This document shows, piece after piece, positions 29,350 to 39,170 of a stretch of DNA of 64,000 nucleotides. The notes below the pieces were generated by a model, which saw only the letters and a program-made list of their open reading frames with translations, was not told the DNA's origin and made no database searches. Within the stretch, counting starts at the first letter, position 1, and every line of letters begins with the position of its first letter. A program made the translations under genes and the position numbers. The DNA is taken from NCBI RefSeq assembly GCF_900109645.1, contig NZ_FOBG01000001.1, forward strand, positions 2,075,766-2,139,765, given 5' to 3'. This DNA comes from Duganella sp. CF402 (GTDB lineage Bacteria; Pseudomonadota; Gammaproteobacteria; Burkholderiales; Burkholderiaceae_D).

Positions 29350-31947
29350 TTAGCGGAAGGCCAGCTCGCCGCTGGCCACGTCCACGTGGATGGTGTCCTT
29401 CGGCCCGAACTTCCCTTGCAGGATCAGCTTGGACAGCGGATTTTCGATCTGCTGCTGGATCGCGCGCTTCAACGGCCGCGCGCCATACACCGGATCGTAG
29501 CCCGCTTCGGCGATCTTGTGCAGGGCATCCTCGCTCACCTCGAGGCCGATTTCCAGCTTGGCCAGGCGCTGCTGCAAGGTCACCAGCTGGATGCGGGCAA
29601 TCGCGCCGATGTTCTTCTCATCCAGCCCGTGGAATACCACGATCTCGTCGATCCGGTTGATGAACTCCGGACGGAAGTGCGAGCGCACCTCGGCCATCAC
29701 TGCCAGCTTGACCACGCCCGGATCCGAGTCCTCCATCGACTGGATCTTATGCGACCCGAGGTTCGAGGTCATGATGATGACGGTGTTCTTGAAGTCCACC
29801 GTGCGGCCCTGCCCGTCCGTCATGCGGCCGTCGTCCAGCGCCTGCAGCAGCACGTTGAACACGTCCGGGTGCGCCTTCTCCACCTCATCGAGCAGGATCA
29901 CGCTGTACGGCTTGCGGCGCACGGCTTCGGTCAGGTAGCCGCCCTCGTCGTAGCCGACGTAGCCGGGCGGCGCGCCGATCAGGCGGGCCACCGAGTGCTT
30001 CTCCATGAACTCGCTCATGTCGATGCGGATCAGCGATTCTTCCGTATCGAACAGGAAGCCGGCCAGCGCCTTGGTCAGCTCGGTCTTGCCGACGCCGGTC
30101 GGTCCCAGGAACAGGAACGAGCCGTACGGACGGTTCGGATCGGCCAGACCGGCGCGCGAACGGCGGATAGCGTCGGCCACGGCGCTGATCGCCTCGTCCT
30201 GACCCACCACGCGCTCGTGCAGCTTGTCCTCGATGTGCAGCAGCTTCTCACGCTCACCCTGCATCATGCGCGACACAGGAATACCGGTCGCGCGCGACAC
30301 CACCTCGGCGATTTCCTCGGAGCCGACTTCGGTACGCAGCAGGCGCTGCTTCGGCGGCGTATCCTTTTCCAGCGACACGCCCTTGGCCGACGCGGCTTCC
30401 GCCAGCTTGAGTTCGGCCTCCAGCTGCGGCAGGCGGCCGTACTGCAGTTCCGACACGCGCTGCCAGTTGCTCTCGCGCGTGGCCTGCTCCATCTGCTGCT
30501 TGATCTGCTCGATCTCTTCCTTGATGTGGGTACTGCCCTGCACCACGGCCTTCTCGGCCTTGAGGATTTCCTCGAAGTCGTTCAGCTCGCGCGTCAGGCG
30601 CTCGATTTCCTCGTCGATCAGCTCCAGGCGCTTGCGCGAACCCTCGTCCTTTTCCTTCTTGACGGCTTCCTTCTCGATCTTCAGCTGGATCAGGCGGCGT
30701 TCCAGCTTATCCATCACCTCCGGCTTGGAGTCGATTTCGATCTTGATCTTGGCCGCCGCCTCATCGATCAGGTCGATAGCCTTGTCGGGCAGGAAGCGGT
30801 CGGTGATATAGCGGTGCGACAGCTCGGCCGCAGCGATAATCGCGGCGTCCGAAATGGCCACCTTGTGGTGCAGCTCGTACTTGTCCTGCAAGCCGCGCAG
30901 GATGGCGATGGTGGCTTCCACGGTCGGCTCGTCGACCAAGATTTTCTGGAAGCGGCGCTCCAACGCGGCATCCTTTTCGATGTACTTGCGGTACTCGTCC
31001 AGCGTGGTCGCGCCGACGCAATGCAGCTCGCCACGCGCCAAGGCCGGCTTCAGCATATTGCCCGCGTCCATCGCACCATCGGCCTTGCCGGCGCCGACCA
31101 TCGTGTGCATCTCGTCGATGAAGACGATGGTCTGGCCTTCGTCCATCGCCAGCTCTTTCAGCACGGATTTCAGACGCTCTTCAAATTCGCCACGATATTT
31201 GGCGCCGGCGATCAGGGCGGCCATGTCCAGCGCCAGCACGCGCTTGCCTTTGAGCGAATCCGGCACCTCGTTGTTGACGATGCGCTGCGCCAGCCCTTCG
31301 ACGATGGCGGTCTTGCCGACGCCCGGTTCGCCGATCAGCACCGGATTGTTCTTGGAGCGGCGCTGCAGCACCTGGATGGCGCGACGGATTTCATCGTCGC
31401 GGCCGATCACCGGGTCCAGCTTGCCCAGGCGGGCGCGCTCGGTCAGGTCGAGGGTGTATTTTTTCAGGGCTTCGCGCTGGCCTTCAGCCTCTTGCGAGTC
31501 CACTTTGGCGCCGCCGCGTACGGTGTCGATGGCGGCTTCCAGCGATTTGCGGGTCAGCCCGGCTTCGCGCGCCAGCTTGCCGGCCTCCGACTTGTCGTCG
31601 GTCAGGGCCAGCAGCACCATTTCGCTGGAAATGAACTGGTCGACGCGCTTTTGCGCTTCCTTGTCGGCCATGTTGAGCACGCCCACCAGCTCGCGGCTGG
31701 CTTGCACATTGCCATCGGTGCCGGAGACTTTCGGCAGGCGTTCCAGCGCGGCGGTCAGCGCCTTGGTCAGGCCGCCGACATTGACGCCGGCGCGCTGCAA
31801 CAGCGAGCGCGCGCTGCCGTCGTCCTGATTCAGCAGCGCCGTCAGCAGGTGCACCGGCTCGATGTACTGGTTGTCATTGCCCACGGCCAGACTCTGCGAG
31901 TCCGACAGGGCTTCCTGGAGTTTGGTGGTGAGTTTGTCCTGACGCAT
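29350..31947 (-). CDS. clpB: ATP-dependent chaperone ClpB
   Basis: Hsp100 disaggregase working with DnaK. The 865-aa protein has the Clp N domain, two AAA+ modules (Walker [16 protein letters not shown] and [15 protein letters not shown]), the long coiled-coil middle domain (about residues 400-520) and the C-terminal oligomerisation part. GGAG precedes the ATG. A sigma-32-type promoter lies about 32-60 bp upstream, inside the end of moaE. Confidence 0.98.
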   Translation of the reverse strand: MRQDKLTTKLQEALSDSQSLAVGNDNQYIEPVHLLTALLNQDDGSARSLLQRAGVNVGGLTKALTAALERLPKVSGTDGNVQASRELVGVLNMADKEAQKRVDQFISSEMVLLALTDDKSEAGKLAREAGLTRKSLEAAIDTVRGGAKVDSQEAEGQREALKKYTLDLTERARLGKLDPVIGRDDEIRRAIQVLQRRSKNNPVLIGEPGVGKTAIVEGLAQRIVNNEVPDSLKGKRVLALDMAALIAGAKYRGEFEERLKSVLKELAMDEGQTIVFIDEMHTMVGAGKADGAMDAGNMLKPALARGELHCVGATTLDEYRKYIEKDAALERRFQKILVDEPTVEATIAILRGLQDKYELHHKVAISDAAIIAAAELSHRYITDRFLPDKAIDLIDEAAAKIKIEIDSKPEVMDKLERRLIQLKIEKEAVKKEKDEGSRKRLELIDEEIERLTRELNDFEEILKAEKAVVQGSTHIKEEIEQIKQQMEQATRESNWQRVSELQYGRLPQLEAELKLAEAASAKGVSLEKDTPPKQRLLRTEVGSEEIAEVVSRATGIPVSRMMQGEREKLLHIEDKLHERVVGQDEAISAVADAIRRSRAGLADPNRPYGSFLFLGPTGVGKTELTKALAGFLFDTEESLIRIDMSEFMEKHSVARLIGAPPGYVGYDEGGYLTEAVRRKPYSVILLDEVEKAHPDVFNVLLQALDDGRMTDGQGRTVDFKNTVIIMTSNLGSHKIQSMEDSDPGVVKLAVMAEVRSHFRPEFINRIDEIVVFHGLDEKNIGAIARIQLVTLQQRLAKLEIGLEVSEDALHKIAEAGYDPVYGARPLKRAIQQQIENPLSKLILQGKFGPKDTIHVDVASGELAFR

Positions 31948-31979
31948 GGTGTTGCTCCGATAGATTTAACTTATCACTT

Positions 31980-32007
31980 ACATAGGAGCTACTTCCATTT
32001 ATTCAAG
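31980..32007 (-). promoter_or_regulatory. rpoH-dependent: Candidate sigma-32 heat-shock promoter of clpB
   Basis: On the minus strand CTTGAA (32002-32007) is followed after 14 bp by TCCTATGT (31980-31987), close to the sigma-32 consensus CTTGAA-N13-15-CCCCATnT. The -35 box lies in the last codons of moaE, explaining how clpB can be heat-induced with only 41 bp between the genes. Confidence 0.6.
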
Positions 32008-32447
32008 GCCGCGTCGTCGCTAACGCGGGCGTCGACCCAGCGCGCGCCCTCGGGCGTCTGCTCCTTCTTCCAGAACGGCGCTTCGGTCTTGAGATAATCG
32101 ATAATAAATTCACAAGCCGCGAATGCCTCGCCCCGGTGTGCCGCAGTCACGGCCACCAGCACGATCTGGTCGAGCGGCTTGAGCGGGCCGACGCGGTGGA
32201 TTACCAGCGCACCCATGATGGGCCAGCGCTGCCTGGCCTGATCGATAATGTCGCTGATCGATTGCTCGGTCATGCCGGGGTAATGCTCGAGCTCCATTGC
32301 CGATACCGTGGCGCCTTCGTTGAGGTCGCGTACCGTGCCGACGAAAGTCACCACGCCGCCAACCTTGGGATGGCCTGCGCGCAGCTGGGCTACTTCCGCA
32401 GACAGGTCGAAGTCTTCGGCCTGGATCCGGACTTCATTCAAGCTCAT
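31989..32447 (-). CDS. moaE: Molybdopterin synthase catalytic subunit MoaE
   Basis: Converts precursor Z to molybdopterin with sulfur carried by MoaD. The 152-aa protein has the family core GGVVTFVGTVRD, AVTAAHRGEAFAACEFIID and the catalytic KTEAPFWKKE. The start (MSLNEVRIQ) overlaps the stop of the DUF349 gene by ATGA. No moaD, moaA or other molybdopterin genes are in the window, so this is a detached member. Confidence 0.95.
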   Translation of the reverse strand: MSLNEVRIQAEDFDLSAEVAQLRAGHPKVGGVVTFVGTVRDLNEGATVSAMELEHYPGMTEQSISDIIDQARQRWPIMGALVIHRVGPLKPLDQIVLVAVTAAHRGEAFAACEFIIDYLKTEAPFWKKEQTPEGARWVDARVSDDAALNKWK

Positions 32448-34852
32448 GCACGCTCCGAGGCGCCAATCCGGCGGAACAACTGCTCGATGCGGCTGGCCGT
32501 ACGGGCATCGGCCAATGCCGGCATGGCGCACAGCTGCAGGTAGGCCGCCGACGCCGATTGCGGCTTCTGGCCCGACTTCAGCGACGATTGCAGCACTTCC
32601 ACCTGCATCTTCAGGCGGTCGCGCGCGAACTCGGCGCCGCTGTCGACGCCGGCCACGATTTCAAGGCGCAGCACTTCATCCAGCAGCCTGGCGCGGTTGC
32701 GTTCCAGCTCGGCAGCGTAGGCGCTGCGCTTGCCATCGGTGGCGGCCAGCGCGGCCTGGAAGCGGCTGTGCAGCGCGCGTTCGTAGTCGTTGCCCAGCGA
32801 TGGCAGCGCCGACCACTTGGCCTGCCAGCCGGCGGTATCGATCGCATCGCCGCTGCCGATCGCGCTTTCCAGCGACTGGCACAGGCGCAGCTTGTCGCGC
32901 AGCGCATTGGCTTGGGCCGCGCCGGCGCGCTTCTTGATGGCGTCGGCCTGGGCCTGCACCTTGCCGACGGCGTTGTGATAGCGCTGGTTGATGCGTGGCT
33001 CGGCGGCGCGCGGCACGGTGCCGGTGGCGTTCCAGGCCGCAGCGGCGTCCTTCAGCGCCTTGGCGATGGCGGCCAGCTGGACCTTGTCCTCGCCGCTGAA
33101 GGTCGCTTCCTCCAGTTCCTTGCAGATCGCTTCGCGCGCGTGCAGATGGGCTTTGCGTTCGTGATCGGCGGCGTGGGCGCTTTCCTTGCGCTTGCTGAAG
33201 ATGGCGTCGCAGGCGGCGCGGAAACGCTGCCACAACGCTTGCTCGATCTTGCGTTCCAGCGGCAGCGCCTTGGCTTGCTCCTGCCAGCGCTCCTGCAGGC
33301 GGCGCAGCTTGTCCAGCGTGTGACGGTCGGACGGGTCCAGCGCTTCAGCTTCCACAATCAGCTGCTCACGCTTGGCGGCTTCGACCTTGCGCTGTTCCGA
33401 CAGCGGGGCCAGCATGTGGGCCAGCACCTTGTCGAAGGTTTGGTCGAGCTTGCGTTTTTCCTTGCGGTCGATGGTGCCGAGGCGGGTCCACATCTGGCGC
33501 AGGCGCTGGCCGGCGGCGGCCACGTTTTTCAGGTCGGCGCCACCGGCGGCGACCGATTCGGCCAACGCCTGGGTTTCGGCGATCAGGGCCTGGGCCTTGG
33601 CGGCGTTGGCGTGGCGTTCGTCGGCCAGGTGCTTGAAGTGGGCCGCGGCCGGCGCGTAGGCGGCGGTGCAGGCGGCGTCAAAACGTTCCCACAGCGATTT
33701 TGGCGCGTGGCCGGAGACGGCGTCCAGCTGCTTCCAGCGGTCGCGCATGCTGCCGACTTTTTTGGCCAGTTCGCTCATCGCCAGTTTCTGCGCCGGCAGT
33801 TCTTCCACCGCCTTGACCAGTTCCTCGCGCGAGACGTTGCCGCCCCAGCGCGCCCAGTCGCCCAGACGTTTGAGTTCGGCACGGACGTGGTTCAGGTGTT
33901 CGGTTTGCGCGTGGCTGAGGCGGGTTTTGTGGTCGCGCAGCCATTTGTCATGCTCGGCGGCTTCATGCAGCTGACCGTGCTCCAAAGCGGCTTCCAGCGC
34001 TTCCATCGTTTCGAGGAACTTCTTGTCGACCTCTTTCGGCTGCGGCTTCGGTTGTTTGCGTGACGCTTCCTGGCGCGGCGCGGCTTCTGGCGCGGCGGCG
34101 GGAGTTTCCGCGACCGGCTCAGGCACAGGCGCGGCTTTCGGCGGCGTCGCCAACGCGGCGCGTGTTTGTTCGATGGCTTGCGCGAAATCGCTCAGCAGGT
34201 GGCGCGGCAGCGCATTGTGCTCAGGCGCTTCCTGGAAGACGCTTTGCTGCGCAGCGTGGCGCTCCAGCGCCTGCTGCGCCTCTTCCACCAGCAGACCGGC
34301 CTGCGGCAGCTTGCGCACCGCAGCCATCGCGTCAATGATGGTGCGCTGCAAATTCACCTGCGCTTCCAGCCGCGCCGCCAGCGTCGCGCGCGCCGAAACG
34401 TACGCGTCCTTCAGAGATGGCACCTCAGCCACCACCAGCCACTGGCGATCCAGTTCCGCCACCTGGTTCGGCGTCAGCTTTTCATCCTGCAACAGACGTT
34501 GCGCCAGATCCAGACACGCCTGTGCTTTTTGTTGCTCGGCCTGCTGGTAGCGGATCGCATCCAGGCGGCCCTGCATCAGCTTGGCGACGCGGCGGTCGGT
34601 GTTGCGCACCGCTTGCAGCACCTGTTCCAGCGCCGCCGGCGTGTGCACGTGCTCGGCCGCCGCCTGGCGCACGCCGGCAAATTCACTTTCCAGAATCAGG
34701 GCGACGGCCGCCGCCTCGTTGCCATTCAGAGCGGCGGCGCGCTGCGCCTGCTCGTCGCGGCGGCCGGCGGCCGCGTCCTGTTCCGGCGCCGCCGCCGGGG
34801 AGGACGGAATGGCCGAAGTTTCAGTGGCACGCTTAAAGAGGAATTCAAACAT
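32444..34852 (-). CDS. DUF349 domain-containing protein
   Basis: An 802-aa, strongly helical, Ala/Gln/Lys-rich protein with repeated DUF349-type segments (for example WKQLDAVSGHAPKSLWERFD, and two later copies ending in WQRFRAACDAIF-like sequences). An Ala/Pro linker (PPKAAPVPEPVAETPAAAPE) separates an N-terminal helical part from the repeats. No signal peptide or membrane segment. The function is unknown. It is translationally coupled to moaE by a 4-bp overlap, which is unexpected. Confidence 0.8.
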   Translation of the reverse strand: MFEFLFKRATETSAIPSSPAAAPEQDAAAGRRDEQAQRAAALNGNEAAAVALILESEFAGVRQAAAEHVHTPAALEQVLQAVRNTDRRVAKLMQGRLDAIRYQQAEQQKAQACLDLAQRLLQDEKLTPNQVAELDRQWLVVAEVPSLKDAYVSARATLAARLEAQVNLQRTIIDAMAAVRKLPQAGLLVEEAQQALERHAAQQSVFQEAPEHNALPRHLLSDFAQAIEQTRAALATPPKAAPVPEPVAETPAAAPEAAPRQEASRKQPKPQPKEVDKKFLETMEALEAALEHGQLHEAAEHDKWLRDHKTRLSHAQTEHLNHVRAELKRLGDWARWGGNVSREELVKAVEELPAQKLAMSELAKKVGSMRDRWKQLDAVSGHAPKSLWERFDAACTAAYAPAAAHFKHLADERHANAAKAQALIAETQALAESVAAGGADLKNVAAAGQRLRQMWTRLGTIDRKEKRKLDQTFDKVLAHMLAPLSEQRKVEAAKREQLIVEAEALDPSDRHTLDKLRRLQERWQEQAKALPLERKIEQALWQRFRAACDAIFSKRKESAHAADHERKAHLHAREAICKELEEATFSGEDKVQLAAIAKALKDAAAAWNATGTVPRAAEPRINQRYHNAVGKVQAQADAIKKRAGAAQANALRDKLRLCQSLESAIGSGDAIDTAGWQAKWSALPSLGNDYERALHSRFQAALAATDGKRSAYAAELERNRARLLDEVLRLEIVAGVDSGAEFARDRLKMQVEVLQSSLKSGQKPQSASAAYLQLCAMPALADARTASRIEQLFRRIGASERA

Positions 34853-34930
34853 GGTGCGCTATGGTGATGGCTAAAACCACCATCATAGCAAAGCAGAAGG
34901 CTTTTGCCCTGCAAGTGCGCTACTGGGTGG

Positions 34931-35638
34931 TTATTTCATAATGACATCGTCGCGCGGCGACTGTCGCGCGGACCGGGGTACGGGCGGCACCGGCGTCTCA
35001 TCCAGCTTGACGATGGGCAGCACTTGCAGGCCAGGAATCGAAATCTGGCCGTCATCCACTTCTCCGCCCGGCAGCGCGCGGCGGCGCGCCGTGACCTGCG
35101 CCGCTTCGGCCGGCGGCAGGCCCGAGCGTTTCATTTCATCCAGATGCTTGTCGTGCATCATCAGCTGGTTGGCGATCGAGAACCAGGTTTCGCCGGCAAT
35201 CGAATTGCGCGCCAGCGCAAACAATTCGTGCTCCTCTTTTTCCAGCCGCTTGAGCAAGGACGCGCAGAAGGTATCAATGCTGTCGCACACTTCGCTCACT
35301 TGCTCGTCGCGCACATCGGCCAGCGCGCCCAGCTTGTCTTGCAGCAGGCGGATCGAAGTCAGCGCTGCCTGATTCAAACGGTTGAGTTCGTCCAGCAGTT
35401 GGTCGGCGCGCTCGTTGGCGTCGCGCAATGCCGGGATCAGGTACATCTCGGTCTTGCGCCAATGGCAGGCCTGATACAGGGTGTTGAGGTTTTCGCACGC
35501 GTACTCCAGCTGCGACAGGGTCATGCGGTTCTGCTGCATGAGCGTGCTGCGCATATACTTCTGGAACGATAGCAAACTCATGCGAACGCTGGCCTGTTCG
35601 ACAGACAGTGCTACCAGAGTATATGTGGCGGTTAACAT
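34931..35638 (-). CDS. Helical protein of unknown function, hemerythrin-like
   Basis: The 235-aa product (start MLTATYTLVALSVEQASVRM, with GGGAG upstream) is nearly all helical and shows segments resembling a four-helix HHE bundle: YLIPALRDANERADQLL and RLEKEEHELFALARNS. Several His and Glu residues are available for metal binding, but the full HHE ligand set is not obvious. The C-terminal 60 residues are Pro/Arg-rich and likely disordered. The family is not firmly recognised. Confidence 0.6.
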   Translation of the reverse strand: MLTATYTLVALSVEQASVRMSLLSFQKYMRSTLMQQNRMTLSQLEYACENLNTLYQACHWRKTEMYLIPALRDANERADQLLDELNRLNQAALTSIRLLQDKLGALADVRDEQVSEVCDSIDTFCASLLKRLEKEEHELFALARNSIAGETWFSIANQLMMHDKHLDEMKRSGLPPAEAAQVTARRRALPGGEVDDGQISIPGLQVLPIVKLDETPVPPVPRSARQSPRDDVIMK

Positions 35639-35767
35639 TCTTCTGACTCCCAAGGCTTGTATGGTGGAAGTAAAAGTGTAAATTTTCCCGACAGTGTGCG
35701 CTTTGACGTAGCACAAACCCGCCCACGCGTCGTTATCCCCAAATATATATCAAGCTTTGTTCGAATG

Positions 35768-38173
35768 CTATCGCAAAGGCAGTTGTAGACGCACCATTCC
35801 TGCCTCCGGATGCGGCAATACCACGCCGCCGAAATGGCGTATCAGTTTTTGCACGCCGCCGTTCTCCGACAAGGCGTCGCCGACGATCTCGCGCGTGCCT
35901 TGCGCGCGGAAATAATCCACCAGTTTCTGGAACAAAATATAGCCGAGTCCGCGCCCTTTCAAATCGGAACGCACGATGATGGCAAATTCAGCGGACTGAT
36001 TATCGGGATCGGTCACCGCACGTACCACGCCCAGCGTCTCCGGCTCGCCGGCGGCGTTGGGGCGGGTGGCGATGAAGGCCATCGCGCGGTCGTAATCGAT
36101 TTGCGTCAGGCGCGCCAGCTGGGCCGGTGGCAACTCGCGCATGGCGGTGAAGAAGCGCAAGCGCACATCGTCCGGGTTCAGCGCACTGAAGAAAGCTTGA
36201 TGCTGCGCGCCGTCTTCCGGGCGGATGGGCCGCAGCAGGATTTGTCCGCCGCCCCAGTCCAGCCGCTCTTCCAGTTCCTGCGGATACGGGCGGATCGCCA
36301 GCGCGGCGCGGCGCGCCCTCGCCTTCGCCAACTGCATGCGCGCCCCCAGCGCCACCACGCTGCCGCCGATCGCCAGCAAGGGATTGAGATCGAGTTCGGT
36401 CAGCTCCGGCAAATCGGCCACCATGTCGGCCACTTGCACCAGCGTGCGTGTCAACGCTTCGGCATCGGCGGCGGTCTGGCTTTGCGCCAGCAGGCGCGAG
36501 ACGCGGGTGCGGCTCACCATGTCGCGCGCCAACGGCATGTTCAGCGGCGGCAGGCCAGCCGCGCGGTCGGCCGCGACATCGGCCGCGATGCCGCCCTGAC
36601 CGAAAAACACCACCGGCCCGAACACCGGGTCGTGGCTAATTTGAATGCGCGCCGCTGCCAGCGTGGCGCCGGTCAGCGCGGCTTGCTGAGGTGTAGCCAG
36701 TGCCAGGCCGTAAGCCGCCATCAGCGCGCGTGCATCGGTGTCGGACAATTCACTGCGACCGGCCGCCAGTGCGGCTTGCACCAGCCCGCGCGCGGCCGAA
36801 CGCTCGACGGCGCTGGTGGCCGGCACGCCGGCCGGCACTTCCATCAGCAGTTCCTGATTGCGCCGGTACTGGGCGATTTGCAGGAAGCCGTTGACGGCTT
36901 TTTCCGGCGTGTCGTAAGTCGGTAGGCCCGCGTCGGAGAACACTTTACGCGCCTGCGCCACCGAGCTGCCGCCCAGCCAGCAGGACAGCACGTTCTTGTT
37001 CGCCGCCTGCATGATGGGGGCAACGGCGGCCGCAATCAGATCGCTCGCCACCATCGCAGTCGGCGCGTGCAGGAACAGCAGCGCATCGGCCTGCGGCTCG
37101 CGCAGCAGCGCCTCAACGGCGCCGGTGTAATGCTCGACCGGCGCATCGGCCAGGAAGTCGAGCGGATTGGTTTGCGGGGCGCCGGCCTGCATCAGGCGCT
37201 TGACGGTGTCGGTCGACAGCGGCGCCAGTTGCGCGCCGCTGCACGCCAGCGCGTCGGCCGCGATCAGGCCCAGGCCACCGCCGTTGGTCAGCACCGCCAG
37301 CCGCTCGCCGCGCTGCGGGCGCTGGCGCGCCAGCGTTTCCACGGCGTCGAACAAATCCTCGGTGGAGTAGACGCGCAGCATGCCGGCGCGGCGGATCGCC
37401 GCATCGAACACCAGGTCCGCACCGGGCGCCGGGTCGCGCCCGACTTTCAAAACGATGACCGGTTTGCCGCGCGCCGCCAGCCGCCCGGCCGACATGAATT
37501 TGCGCGCGCTGCTGACCTTTTCGATGCACAGCAGGATGGCTTCCGTATCGGGATCGGCGGCCAGGTAGTCGAGCAAGTCGCCGAAATCCACGTCCACGCC
37601 GTCGCCCATCGCGACGAAGCGCGAAAAGCCGATGCCGCGCTGGCCGGCCCAATCCAGCACCGCCGTCGCCAGCGCGCCCGATTGCGAGACGAAAGCCAGC
37701 CGCCCGCTGCCCGCCGCCATTTGCGTGAAGCTGGCGTTCAATCCCAGCGCCGGCGATTGCAGCCCCACGCTGCCGGCGCCGAGGATGCGCAGCAGGTGCG
37801 GCTTGGCCGCTTCCAGCATCGGTTCGCGCAACGCGCGTCCGCCGCTCTGGCCCGGATCGGCCGTCATCACGATGGCGGCCTTGGTGCCGGCCTGCCCCAG
37901 CTCCGTAATCAGGCCCGGCACCGTGGCAGGCGGCGTGCAGATGATGGCCAGGTCGGCCGCCGCCGGCAGCGCATTCACGCGCGGATAGCACGGCATGCCG
38001 CGCAGCTTGTCGTGCTTGGGATTGAGCGGCCACACCTTGCCGCCGCCGTTGGTGAAGGCGCCGTCCAGCAGGTTGGCCAGCACCCGCGTGCCGATGCGCT
38101 GCGGATTGTCCGACGCGCCGATCACGGCCACCGAACGTGGTTGGAACAGGCGGTCGAGATTGCGGATGCTCAT
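35768..38173 (-). CDS. Pat-type protein: NDP-forming acyl-CoA synthetase-like region plus GNAT acetyltransferase
   Basis: The 801-aa protein matches bacterial Pat/PatZ lysine acetyltransferases: CoA-binding domain (RSVAVIGASDNPQRIGTRV), succinyl-CoA-ligase-like part (AFVSQSGALATAVLDWA), an ATP-grasp remnant and a complete C-terminal GNAT domain (RPIRPEDGAQ ... SDLKGRGLGYILFQKL). Relatives are about 890 aa. Two segments are missing in frame: the SHTGAL phospho-histidine loop (VGRDPAPGADLVFDAA, near residue 245) and about 75 residues of the ATP-grasp core before HDPVFGP. The synthetase part is therefore catalytically dead; the acetyltransferase looks functional. It ends the ycaQ-DUF2804 operon. 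Confidence 0.85.
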   Translation of the reverse strand: MSIRNLDRLFQPRSVAVIGASDNPQRIGTRVLANLLDGAFTNGGGKVWPLNPKHDKLRGMPCYPRVNALPAAADLAIICTPPATVPGLITELGQAGTKAAIVMTADPGQSGGRALREPMLEAAKPHLLRILGAGSVGLQSPALGLNASFTQMAAGSGRLAFVSQSGALATAVLDWAGQRGIGFSRFVAMGDGVDVDFGDLLDYLAADPDTEAILLCIEKVSSARKFMSAGRLAARGKPVIVLKVGRDPAPGADLVFDAAIRRAGMLRVYSTEDLFDAVETLARQRPQRGERLAVLTNGGGLGLIAADALACSGAQLAPLSTDTVKRLMQAGAPQTNPLDFLADAPVEHYTGAVEALLREPQADALLFLHAPTAMVASDLIAAAVAPIMQAANKNVLSCWLGGSSVAQARKVFSDAGLPTYDTPEKAVNGFLQIAQYRRNQELLMEVPAGVPATSAVERSAARGLVQAALAAGRSELSDTDARALMAAYGLALATPQQAALTGATLAAARIQISHDPVFGPVVFFGQGGIAADVAADRAAGLPPLNMPLARDMVSRTRVSRLLAQSQTAADAEALTRTLVQVADMVADLPELTELDLNPLLAIGGSVVALGARMQLAKARARRAALAIRPYPQELEERLDWGGGQILLRPIRPEDGAQHQAFFSALNPDDVRLRFFTAMRELPPAQLARLTQIDYDRAMAFIATRPNAAGEPETLGVVRAVTDPDNQSAEFAIIVRSDLKGRGLGYILFQKLVDYFRAQGTREIVGDALSENGGVQKLIRHFGGVVLPHPEAGMVRLQLPLR

Positions 38174-38180
38174 GGCGTTT

Positions 38181-39170
38181 TCACCAGCGGGATGAATGGT
38201 CTTCGGTCACGCCCATCAGCTGCGAGACCATGCGTTTGGGCTGGTCCGGCGCGCTGCGCACCCAGCCACTGAAAGTACCGATCGGTTGCAGGTAGCGGCT
38301 GGCCGCCACCACCATTTTCTTGTCGTCGCGGCGCGCGCCTTCCGGCGTGAAGGTCAGGTCCAGCATATCGTCTTCGGTGAAAATATGCCACTGCGACAGC
38401 GCATCCTTTTTATCGTACAGGAAGTGGGCCGGAGCCAGCGCAATCAAGTCGCCGTCCAGCCACAGCGCATTTTCGTGATCGCCGAAATAGCCGGCCTGCA
38501 GGTTGAAGCCAAGCTCCATATTGTGCGCCGAGGCCCAGCGCCAGTCGGTATTCCGCGCCAGCAGGCCGTTGGAATAATCGAAGCTGGCCACGCCGCCATC
38601 GAGCTTGTACTCTTCACGGAAGGTGCGCACCTCTCCGCTGAGCGGCATGGCCGACGATTTCTGCGTCGCGTGCACAGAACCCTTGGCGATCGGCCCGGTG
38701 GCCAGCAGCAGCGGCGACGGGCCAGGGCCGAAGCGGGCGTCGATTTCGAGATAGTCGCAGCGCAGCGTCAATTGATAGCTGCCGTCGCCATTGGCATCCA
38801 CCGCGATGTGGCAGCCCTTGGCCTTGAAGCTGCTCGATTCGCCCGCGTGGTTGGCCAGCTTGGCCGACACCAGCGGCAGACCGTCCTGCGAGAAGTTGGC
38901 CAGCATGTCGCCGTCGCTGCGGTCGAAGGCGTAGGCGAAGGCGGTGCTGATCCAGCCCAGGTCCACGATCGCCACCGCGCAGAACACCTGTTCCGTGCAA
39001 AGCGCCACGTAATGCCAGCGCTTGTGATGGAAGCGCCGCCACAGCGGGCTGCGGGCAAAGGGCTTGGCCAGCTGGCTCCAGTCGATGTTGCCGACCTGGC
39101 CGGCGTAGCGTCCAAACAGCGGTTGACCGTCTGCGGCCAGCAGGCTGGCGGGGGCGGCGGGCAATGTCAT
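38181..39170 (-). CDS. DUF2804 domain-containing protein
   Basis: A 329-aa soluble protein matching DUF2804: SPLWRRFHHKRWHYVAL near the N-terminus, FDYSNGLLARNTDWRWASA and GFNLQAGYFGDHENALW in the middle. The fold is probably lipocalin-like/hydrolase-related, but no activity is known. AAGGAAG precedes the ATG, which overlaps the ycaQ stop by 4 bp; the acetyltransferase gene starts 7 bp after its stop. Confidence 0.85.
   Translation of the reverse strand: MTLPAAPASLLAADGQPLFGRYAGQVGNIDWSQLAKPFARSPLWRRFHHKRWHYVALCTEQVFCAVAIVDLGWISTAFAYAFDRSDGDMLANFSQDGLPLVSAKLANHAGESSSFKAKGCHIAVDANGDGSYQLTLRCDYLEIDARFGPGPSPLLLATGPIAKGSVHATQKSSAMPLSGEVRTFREEYKLDGGVASFDYSNGLLARNTDWRWASAHNMELGFNLQAGYFGDHENALWLDGDLIALAPAHFLYDKKDALSQWHIFTEDDMLDLTFTPEGARRDDKKMVVAASRYLQPIGTFSGWVRSAPDQPKRMVSQLMGVTEDHSSRW

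Noticed and set aside
29275..32097. Very long plus-strand frame opposite clpB (940 codons)
   Set aside because: High-GC third-position bias produces open antisense frames; the composition (Leu/Gln/His/Arg-rich, no motifs) and the perfect clpB on the other strand show that it is a shadow.
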